A DNA stretch of 28,024 nt, taken from CAZTZY01 sp964617765 (lineage in GTDB: Bacteria > Pseudomonadota > Gammaproteobacteria > Pseudomonadales > DT-91). The notes below the pieces were generated by a model. The model was given only the letters and a program-made list of their open reading frames with translations, ran no database searches and was not told where the DNA came from. The position numbers were made by a program, and so were the translations under genes. The stretch is taken from positions 1-28,024 of the forward strand of contig CAZTZY010000031.1 of the NCBI GenBank assembly GCA_964617765.1, given 5' to 3'. Position 1 is the stretch's first letter. Every line of letters starts with the position of its first letter. Positions 22,027 through 28,024 of this stretch are shown here, piece by piece.

Positions 22027-25000
22027 TGAAATCCAATTTTGTACATTTAAGAGTGCATTCTGAATTTTCTTTAGTGGACAGCGTTATTACTGTAAAAGAT
22101 TTGCTTGCTGAGTCCGTGAAGCTGGGCATGCCAGCTATTGCATTGACGGATCAGTGTAATTTTTATGGTTTAGTAAAATTCTACAAGGAGGCTATTGCTT
22201 CAGGAATAAAACCTATTGTAGGAAGCGATTTTTTATTAATGGGGGATGATGGCGAAACATCTTTAATAACATTGTTAGCCATGAATGATGCTGGCTATCG
22301 TAATATCACAGAAATTATTTCATTAGCGTATATTGAGGGGCAATCATTAGGTATTGCCAAAATATATTGGCAATGGCTAGAGCAATTTAATGAAGGCATT
22401 ATTGCCATATCAGGTGCCAAATTTGGCAATATTGGTAAAGCATTATTGCATGGCAATTCAGATCAAGCGGAACATTTTTTACAACAATGGATGAGAGTTT
22501 ATCCAGATCGATTTTATATCGAGCTACAACGAACAGGGCGCTCTAATGATGAGCATTACCTGCATTTGGCTCTTGATCTGGCAGGGAATTTTTCTTGTCC
22601 AGTGGTTGCCACTAACGATGTTTGTTTTATTTCGCCTGAGCAATTTGAATCACACGAAGTGCGCGTCTGTATACATGATGGCACTATATTAGCAGATCCC
22701 AAACGAGTTCGTCGTTATTCCAATCAGCAATATTTAAGAAGCACTGAAGAAATGCTTGAGCTTTTTTATGACATTCCATCAGCCATAGAAAACACCTTTG
22801 AAATTGCCAGGCGTTGTAATGTACAGCTGCAAATGGGTACCTATTTTTTACCCAAAGGTCCTATAAAAAATCCTGATGCTGTAGCCAGAGGATTAACTGA
22901 AGATGAAAATCTTCGTGAAGAGGCACACCAGGGTTTAACAAAACGACTTGAATATCTGTTTGATACTACAACACCTGAATTCTCTAACACAGAAAAAAAA
23001 TACCGTGAACGTCTCGATTTTGAACTTAATGTTATTATCAAAATGGGTTTCGCAGGGTACTTTCTTATCGTTAGTGATTTTATTTGTTATGCCAAAGAAC
23101 ATGGTATTCCTGTAGGGCCAGGACGTGGATCGGGTGCCGGTTCACTGGTTGCCTATTCTTTAAAAATTACCGATCTGGATCCATTGCAATACGATTTGCT
23201 TTTCGAGCGCTTTTTAAATCCTGAGCGTATATCAATGCCCGATTTTGACGTTGATTTTTGTATGGAAAAACGTGGCAAGGTTATCGGTTATGTCGTAAAA
23301 AAATATGGCAGTATGGCTGTTTCTCAAATTATTACTTTTGGCACCATGGCTGCCAAGGCGGTTATTCGTGATGTTGCACGTGTACAGGGTAAATCGTATG
23401 GTTTGGCCGATAAGCTTTCCAAGTTAATTCCATTTGATCCAGGTATAACATTAGAAAAGGCTTTTATTGCAGAGCCCGCTATAGCTGAAATGTTATCCAG
23501 GGATGCAGATGCCCAGGAAATATGGGATATGGCACGGCAATTGGAAGGTACTGTAAAGGGTGTTGGTAAACATGCGGGTGGCGTTGTTATTGCTCCAACA
23601 AAAATTACCGATTTCGCACCGATTTACTGTGGTGATGATAGTGTTCAGGGTGCTACCAATGAAGATGGACTGGGATTAGTTGCACAGTTTGATAAAAGCG
23701 ATATTGAAACTGTTGGATTGGTAAAATTCGATTTCCTGGGATTGAGAACTTTAACCATTATTGATTGGGCGTTAAAAATCATTGATCGAAAACGTGCCAT
23801 TAAAAATGAACCGCCGATTGATATTCTCGCCATTCCTCTTGACGATCTGCCAACCTATGACTTATTAAAAAAAGGTGATACTACCGCTGTATTCCAACTG
23901 GAATCACGCGGTATGAAAGAGCTGATAAAGCGCCTTAAGCCTACCAATATTGAAGATTTGATTGCCTTGGTAGCACTGTTCAGGCCTGGACCGTTAGAAA
24001 CGGGCATGGTAGATGACTTTGTTAATCGTAAACATAAAAAAGCAGAAATTGCCTATCCTGATGTCAAGTATCAGCATGAATGTCTAAAACCTATTCTTGA
24101 GCCTACTTATGGCGTTATTGTTTATCAAGAACAGGTTATGCAAATTGCCCAGGAGTTGGCAGGTTATAGTCTGGGCAGTGCTGATATTTTACGCCGTGCG
24201 ATGGGTAAAAAAGATGCCGAAGAAATGGCACAGCAACGCGCAGTTTTTGCAGCAGGCGCTGAAAGTAAAGGTGTTAATGCAGAGCTGGCGACAAAAATAT
24301 TTGATCTGGTTGAAAAATTTGCCGGCTACGGATTTAATAAATCTCACTCGGCGGCGTATGCGCTGGTTTCCTATCAAACCGCCTGGTTGAAAGCGCATTA
24401 TCCGGCGCCGTTTATGGCCGCCGTTTTATCTTCTGAAATGGATGATACTGATAAAATTGTTATCCTGATTGAAGAATGTCGCAGAATGAAACTGCCCATT
24501 TGCAATCCAGATGTTAACTCCGGGGAATACCCGTTTTCAGTGAATGATAATGACCAGATTGTGTATGGCTTGGGAGCCATCAAAGGTTTAGGTGATAAAC
24601 CTGTCGAAAATATTATCCTCGCTCGAGCAGAAGGTGGGCCATTTACAGATTTATTTGATTTTTGCAAGCGTGTAGACCCGCGTAAGGTTAATAAACGCGC
24701 TTTGGAAGCATTGATCAAGGCTGGGGCTTTTGACACATTAGGTGAGTCGAGAGCCATGTTAATGTCGTCACTACCAGAGGCTGTTCAGGCAGCAGAACAA
24801 CAGTCCCAGAATGCTGAAGCAGGAATGGGTGATTTGTTTGGCGTAGTGGATGATGCAGTGGATGCAGACCCTTACCAAAACTTTCGACATATTCCGGTAT
24901 GGACTATCAGGGAACGTCTGGCTGGAGAAAAAGAAACATTGGGAATTTATCTAACAGGTCATCCTATTGATGAATTTGAGGATGAATTGAAACAGCTACA

Positions 25001-25541
25001 TTGCAAGCGAATTCATAACCTTGTGCCTGATAAACAAAACAAACAATTAATTGCCGGATTTGTTGTTAATTTGCGTTACGCCAATACCAAGCGCGGAAAA
25101 ATGGGTATCGTCACTCTTGATGACAGGACGGCGCGCATTGAGGTGACAATTTTTTCTGATTTATTGGCTAAAGTTGAAGAGAAGCTGACTAGAGATGAGG
25201 TGCTGTTTATTCGAGGTTCTGTAGAACTTGAAGAGTACTCTGGCAGCCCAAGTCTAAGAATGCGTGCTGATTCTGTCATGGATTTGGGAGAAGTACGCTC
25301 TCAGGGTGGCCATAATTTATGTTTGTTTTTTCGTAAGGATCAACTGAACAAGCTTACCAAGGATCGCCTAAAGTCGGTTATTTGCCAATCTGATGAAGGC
25401 TGTCATTTAGTTATTCATTATCAAACAGAAAACGCTAAGTGCTTGATAAATTTGGGGAATAATTGGCGAATAATGCCAGATGACAACACCGTACAACGGT
25501 TAAAAAGCTGGTTTAGTGAAGAAAACGTTCAGTTTTTATAA
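22026..25541 (+). CDS. dnaE: DNA polymerase III alpha subunit
   Basis: The catalytic subunit of the replicative polymerase. From the ATG at 22026 it has 1171 residues (E. coli 1160). Domains in order: PHP (about 1-280, HLRVHSEFSLVDS), the polymerase palm, thumb and fingers (about 285-870) with catalytic D406 and D408 (PDFDVDF) and D569 (KFDFLGLRT), a helix-hairpin-helix/tandem region, an OB-fold (about 1000-1080, IAGFVVNLRYANTKRGKMG) and a C-terminal tau-binding domain. The PGRGSGAGSLVAY fingers motif is intact. The internal clamp-binding motif reads M934-G-D-L-F938 where E. coli has QADMF. The ATG overlaps the rnhB stop; a TTG one codon earlier is possible but not preferred. Confidence 0.98.
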   Translation: MKSNFVHLRVHSEFSLVDSVITVKDLLAESVKLGMPAIALTDQCNFYGLVKFYKEAIASGIKPIVGSDFLLMGDDGETSLITLLAMNDAGYRNITEIISLAYIEGQSLGIAKIYWQWLEQFNEGIIAISGAKFGNIGKALLHGNSDQAEHFLQQWMRVYPDRFYIELQRTGRSNDEHYLHLALDLAGNFSCPVVATNDVCFISPEQFESHEVRVCIHDGTILADPKRVRRYSNQQYLRSTEEMLELFYDIPSAIENTFEIARRCNVQLQMGTYFLPKGPIKNPDAVARGLTEDENLREEAHQGLTKRLEYLFDTTTPEFSNTEKKYRERLDFELNVIIKMGFAGYFLIVSDFICYAKEHGIPVGPGRGSGAGSLVAYSLKITDLDPLQYDLLFERFLNPERISMPDFDVDFCMEKRGKVIGYVVKKYGSMAVSQIITFGTMAAKAVIRDVARVQGKSYGLADKLSKLIPFDPGITLEKAFIAEPAIAEMLSRDADAQEIWDMARQLEGTVKGVGKHAGGVVIAPTKITDFAPIYCGDDSVQGATNEDGLGLVAQFDKSDIETVGLVKFDFLGLRTLTIIDWALKIIDRKRAIKNEPPIDILAIPLDDLPTYDLLKKGDTTAVFQLESRGMKELIKRLKPTNIEDLIALVALFRPGPLETGMVDDFVNRKHKKAEIAYPDVKYQHECLKPILEPTYGVIVYQEQVMQIAQELAGYSLGSADILRRAMGKKDAEEMAQQRAVFAAGAESKGVNAELATKIFDLVEKFAGYGFNKSHSAAYALVSYQTAWLKAHYPAPFMAAVLSSEMDDTDKIVILIEECRRMKLPICNPDVNSGEYPFSVNDNDQIVYGLGAIKGLGDKPVENIILARAEGGPFTDLFDFCKRVDPRKVNKRALEALIKAGAFDTLGESRAMLMSSLPEAVQAAEQQSQNAEAGMGDLFGVVDDAVDADPYQNFRHIPVWTIRERLAGEKETLGIYLTGHPIDEFEDELKQLHCKRIHNLVPDKQNKQLIAGFVVNLRYANTKRGKMGIVTLDDRTARIEVTIFSDLLAKVEEKLTRDEVLFIRGSVELEEYSGSPSLRMRADSVMDLGEVRSQGGHNLCLFFRKDQLNKLTKDRLKSVICQSDEGCHLVIHYQTENAKCLINLGNNWRIMPDDNTVQRLKSWFSEENVQFL

Positions 25542-25556
25542 GTTATTGATGTTAAT

Positions 25557-25592
25557 AAAACCTTTCAGCAACGATATAAATTAAAGGTTTTT
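25557..25592 (+). terminator. Possible terminator after dnaE
   Basis: AAAACCTTT (25557-25565) pairs perfectly with AAAGGTTTT (25583-25591), followed by one more T. The stem is AT-rich and the loop is 17 bases, so termination would be modest. It begins 16 bases after the dnaE stop and may separate the long operon from accA. Confidence 0.45.
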
Positions 25593-25616
25593 GCATGTTG
25601 GAATATTGGGTAGAAT
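25590..25616 (+). promoter_or_regulatory. Candidate accA promoter
   Basis: A TAGAAT box (25611-25616, 5 of 6 to the -10 consensus) has TTTGCA (25590-25595, 4 of 6) at a short 15-base spacing. A different register, TTGCAT (25591-25596) with AATAAA (25614-25619) at 17 bases, is also possible. The 116-base gap after dnaE is where an accA promoter would be expected. The spacing is not ideal, so this is tentative. Confidence 0.28.
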
Positions 25617-25628
25617 AAACGCCAATAT
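25603..25628 (+). repeat. Perfect inverted repeat in the accA upstream region
   Basis: ATATTGG (25603-25609) and CCAATAT (25622-25628) are perfect 7-base inverted arms around a 12-base spacer that contains the -10-like boxes. Arm starts are 19 bases apart, close to two helical turns, which would suit a dimeric repressor. It could equally be a leader hairpin. No known operator is recognised. Confidence 0.5.
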
Positions 25629-25657
25629 AAGAATTAATAAAGCTATAAAGAGAACCC

Positions 25658-26608
25658 ATGAATCCTAATTATCTCGATTTTGAACAACCCATTGCTGATT
25701 TGGAAATGAAAATCAAAGAGTTACAATCCATCGGTAACTCAGCTGAAATCAATATTGGCGATGAAATTAAAAATCTTAATGATAAAAGCATCAAGCTGAC
25801 TGAAAAGATTTTTTCTGATTTGACTCCCTGGGATATTGTAAAAATCGCCCGTCATCCCTTAAGGCCATACACCACCGATTATATCCCCCTGATTTTTAGC
25901 GATTTTGATGAATTGCATGGTGATCGTCATTTTGGCGATGATAAATCCATTATTGGTGGCATTGCACGTTTAGATGGTAAGCCTGTTGTCGTTATTGGTC
26001 AGGAAAAAGGTCGCACGGTAAAAGATAAAGTGATGCGCAATTTTGGTATGCCCAAGCCTGAAGGTTATCGCAAAGCATTACGATTGATGCAAATGGCAGA
26101 GCGCTTCAAATTGCCTATTATTACTCTTATAGATACTCCTGGTGCGTATCCAGGGATAGATTCTGAAGAGCGTGGTATCTCTGAAGCTATTGCACAAAAC
26201 CTTGCAGTCATGTCGCGTTTAAAAACGCCAATTATTTGTGTCGTAATAGGTGAGGGTAGTTCCGGAGGGGCATTGGGGATTGGTGTGGGTGATCATATTG
26301 CCATGCTTCAATACTCAACCTACTTTGTTATTTCACCTGAAGGTTGTGCAAATATTATCTGGAAAACTTCTGCCAAGGCACCTGATGCTGCAGAAGCTAT
26401 GGGTGTTACATCATCTAAACTTCAAAGTTTAGGTATTGTTGATGCAACCATTCCAGAACCTTTAGGCGGCGCTCATAGAGATGTGGTAAAAATGGCTGAT
26501 GCCATAAGACTACACCTCATTAAACAACTAGATACGTTAGAAGCCCTTAAGCCTGATGATTTAATCGAAAATCGTTATACTCGCTTAATGTCTTATGGAA
26601 ATTCATAG
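25658..26608 (+). CDS. accA: Acetyl-CoA carboxylase carboxyltransferase subunit alpha
   Basis: AccA pairs with AccD to transfer CO2 from biotin to acetyl-CoA, making malonyl-CoA, the first step of fatty acid synthesis. The 316 residues match E. coli AccA (319). The N-terminal helix (NYLDFEQPIADLEMKIKEL) leads into the crotonase-like carboxyltransferase domain with LHGDRHFGDD, PEGYRKALRLMQMAERF, TLIDTPGAYPGIDSEERG and the oxyanion/biotin-site GEGSSGGALGIGVGD. The ribosome site is weak (AAGAGA). It sits 116 bases after dnaE and 5 bases before tilS. accD is not in the window, as is usual because it is encoded elsewhere. Confidence 0.97.
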   Translation: MNPNYLDFEQPIADLEMKIKELQSIGNSAEINIGDEIKNLNDKSIKLTEKIFSDLTPWDIVKIARHPLRPYTTDYIPLIFSDFDELHGDRHFGDDKSIIGGIARLDGKPVVVIGQEKGRTVKDKVMRNFGMPKPEGYRKALRLMQMAERFKLPIITLIDTPGAYPGIDSEERGISEAIAQNLAVMSRLKTPIICVVIGEGSSGGALGIGVGDHIAMLQYSTYFVISPEGCANIIWKTSAKAPDAAEAMGVTSSKLQSLGIVDATIPEPLGGAHRDVVKMADAIRLHLIKQLDTLEALKPDDLIENRYTRLMSYGNS

Positions 26609-26613
26609 TTTTT

Positions 26614-27885
26614 ATGTTAGAGAGACTTAAAAAGCAAGTCTCACCTTATCTGAAAGCTCGCTGTTGGTATATTGCCTATAGCGGCGGGCTTGACTCGCAC
26701 GTTCTGCTTCACGCACTTGCAACTTTAGTTAAACTGTATCCGCATTTTCCTCCGCTGATTGCAGTGCATATCAATCATCAAATACAGTCAGCTGCTAATG
26801 ATTGGGAATTACATTGTCGACAACAAGCTACACTTTTAAATATTGAATATTTATCATCCAGAGTTAATCTGGATAAGGATTCCAGTATTGAAGAGCAGGC
26901 TAGAAAAGCGCGTTATCAATTTTTTACTGAATTATTACAAGAAGACGACTGTATTTTTTTTGCCCATCACCAGCAAGACCAAATCGAAACATTCTTTTAT
27001 CGCTTGTTTAGAGGTACAGGCGTTAAAGGTCTTCAATCAATACCCGATGAACGCAAATTAGGGCGAGGAAAGCTGGTCAGGCCTTTTTTACAGTTTGAAC
27101 GTGCTTTTCTTGAAAATTATGCATCAACACATCAATTGCAATATGTGAATGACCCAAGTAATAATGATATAAAATACGATAGGAATTTTATCCGCCATCA
27201 ACTTTTCCCGCTTATTAAGAACAGATGGCCGGCATTTAAGGATATCATCCAGCGCACTATTGAACATTTGCAAGAAACTGGTGATTTACTCGATGAAATT
27301 GCGCTTGCTGATTTATCAGATTTCGATATTCAGGGCGGCTTTCAGCCATCGTTAGATTTAGAGAAGCTCTCCCTTTATACTCGTCATCGTCAAAAAAATA
27401 TTTTGCGTTATTGGCTTTCCACTCATCTCATCATATTGTCGACCGAACAGACTGATGAATTATTGGATGCTGTTATTTTTGCAAGGGTAGACGCCAATCC
27501 ATTGTTGATTATTGGGGATTTTTACTTAAGGCGATATCGGCAACGATTATTCATTACGCAGGCATTGCCTGAGAAGTTTTCAGATATTCACTGGAATGGG
27601 TTATCTCATTGTTTTGTTGAGGGTTATGGCACACTGTCTTTATCTATTCCTTTAGATATTGATTTCATTGTGAAGCAACGAAAAGGGGGAGAGACGATAA
27701 AGCCGGCAGGGTCTGAACATACACGCAAGCTTAAAACGTTATTACAAGAAATGGAGATACCGCCATGGATGCGAGAACAAATCCCCCTTGTTTACCATGC
27801 AGATAATTTGATTGCTGTTGCGGACTTAATTGAAAGTGAGGACGCCCGATCCATTTTATCGGGAAGAAAAATCATAAAAATTTGA
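26614..27885 (+). CDS. tilS: tRNA(Ile)-lysidine synthase
   Basis: TilS attaches lysine to C34 of the CAU-anticodon isoleucine tRNA using ATP, changing it to read AUA. At 423 residues it has the full three-domain proteobacterial form (E. coli 432). The N-terminal PP-loop is YSGGLDSHVLL (S23-S28). It is followed by the HINHQIQSAANDWE and SIEEQARKARYQFF motifs, the FAHHQQDQIETFFYRLFRGTG substrate loop (about 115-135), a helical central domain, and the C-terminal TilS_C fold with GGETIKPAGSEHTRKLKTLLQE. The gene starts 5 bases after accA without a clear ribosome site. It is the last gene on the plus strand here; 139 bases of non-coding sequence follow. Confidence 0.96.
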   Translation: MLERLKKQVSPYLKARCWYIAYSGGLDSHVLLHALATLVKLYPHFPPLIAVHINHQIQSAANDWELHCRQQATLLNIEYLSSRVNLDKDSSIEEQARKARYQFFTELLQEDDCIFFAHHQQDQIETFFYRLFRGTGVKGLQSIPDERKLGRGKLVRPFLQFERAFLENYASTHQLQYVNDPSNNDIKYDRNFIRHQLFPLIKNRWPAFKDIIQRTIEHLQETGDLLDEIALADLSDFDIQGGFQPSLDLEKLSLYTRHRQKNILRYWLSTHLIILSTEQTDELLDAVIFARVDANPLLIIGDFYLRRYRQRLFITQALPEKFSDIHWNGLSHCFVEGYGTLSLSIPLDIDFIVKQRKGGETIKPAGSEHTRKLKTLLQEMEIPPWMREQIPLVYHADNLIAVADLIESEDARSILSGRKIIKI

Positions 27886-27906
27886 TGCAAGAAATATAAA
27901 TTTAAT

Positions 27907-27926
27907 CTATTGATATCGATAGTTTT
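27907..27926 (+). terminator. Weak hairpin after tilS
   Basis: CTATTGATATCGATAG is a near-perfect palindrome (one T-G wobble pair) followed by four Ts, 21 bases after the tilS stop. The stem is AT-rich and almost without a loop, so it is a doubtful terminator. It is the only hairpin candidate seen downstream of tilS. Confidence 0.25.
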
Positions 27927-28024
27927 CAAGGTAGTTGTCGCCTAAATGCTTATGCTACATCTAACATAGGTAAGCGCAGAACCAACCACACTCTAGCCAA
28001 CTTTTACCCTTTTCCCTAATGTGC

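Noticed and set aside
22841..23041. Antisense open frames inside dnaE and many other genes
   Set aside because: They lie opposite conserved coding sequence, have low-complexity Ser/Arg/Lys composition and no ribosome sites. They are shadows of the real genes.
81..27885. Signs of horizontal transfer, mobile elements or a novel defence or metabolic system
   Set aside because: Every coding region belongs to a conserved housekeeping family in its usual order, composition is even by eye, and no repeats, integrases or foreign genes are seen.
27961..28023. Short open stretch on the minus strand entering from the right edge and ending at a TAG (27963-27961)
   Set aside because: Only about 20 codons are visible, with no recognisable motif or start. 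It could be the end of a gene beyond the window but cannot be supported.

Overview
This window is a chromosomal housekeeping region of a gammaproteobacterium with an AT-rich genome (about 40% G+C by eye). The evidence is the canonical gene string rpsB-tsf-pyrH-frr-uppS-cdsA-dxr-rseP-bamA-skp-lpxD-fabZ-lpxA-lpxB-rnhB-dnaE-accA-tilS, an outer-membrane and lipid A pathway (Gram-negative), and a divergent map-glnD-dap cluster like that of Pseudomonas-type gammaproteobacteria. DapD is the long 344-residue form and LpxA carries the Pseudomonas-type acyl-ruler methionine, so the relationship is nearer to that broad group than to enterics. I cannot name a genus.

Minus strand, positions 7337 down to 81: map, glnD, dapC, an ArsC/Spx-fold protein, dapD and dapE. 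These six genes are tightly packed, with gaps of -1 to 37 bases, and probably form one operon. It joins N-terminal methionine removal, nitrogen sensing through PII (GlnD), and three steps of the succinylase branch of diaminopimelate/lysine synthesis.

Divergent control region, 7338 to 7611: it holds a recognisable rpsB promoter (extended -10 with a GC-rich discriminator) and a structured leader at the position of the known autoregulatory S2 (t44-type) leader. A weaker -10-like box may serve the map operon.

Plus strand, 7612 to 27885: rpsB and tsf come first, separated by a strong hairpin-plus-T-run attenuator and closed by a second strong terminator. pyrH then starts under its own likely promoter, and transcription can run without an evident terminator to the end of dnaE. 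This run covers nucleotide and translation factors (pyrH, frr), undecaprenyl, CDP-diacylglycerol and isoprenoid precursor synthesis (uppS, cdsA, dxr), envelope assembly and stress proteolysis (rseP, bamA, skp), lipid A synthesis (lpxD, fabZ, lpxA, lpxB), and replication (rnhB, dnaE). Many junctions are overlapping stop/start codons, suggesting coupled translation. accA and tilS follow after a 116-base gap holding a possible terminator and promoter.

There are no tRNA or rRNA genes, insertion sequences, CRISPR arrays, phage genes or pseudogenes that I can support, and no gene-free stretch over 300 bases. I found no previously undescribed system. The most useful observations are fine-scale: the conserved rpsB control region, the LpxA methionine predicting C10 acyl selectivity, a loop insertion in Map, an enlarged BamA surface loop, a DnaE clamp-binding motif without its usual glutamine, and inverted repeats in the pyrH and accA control regions.
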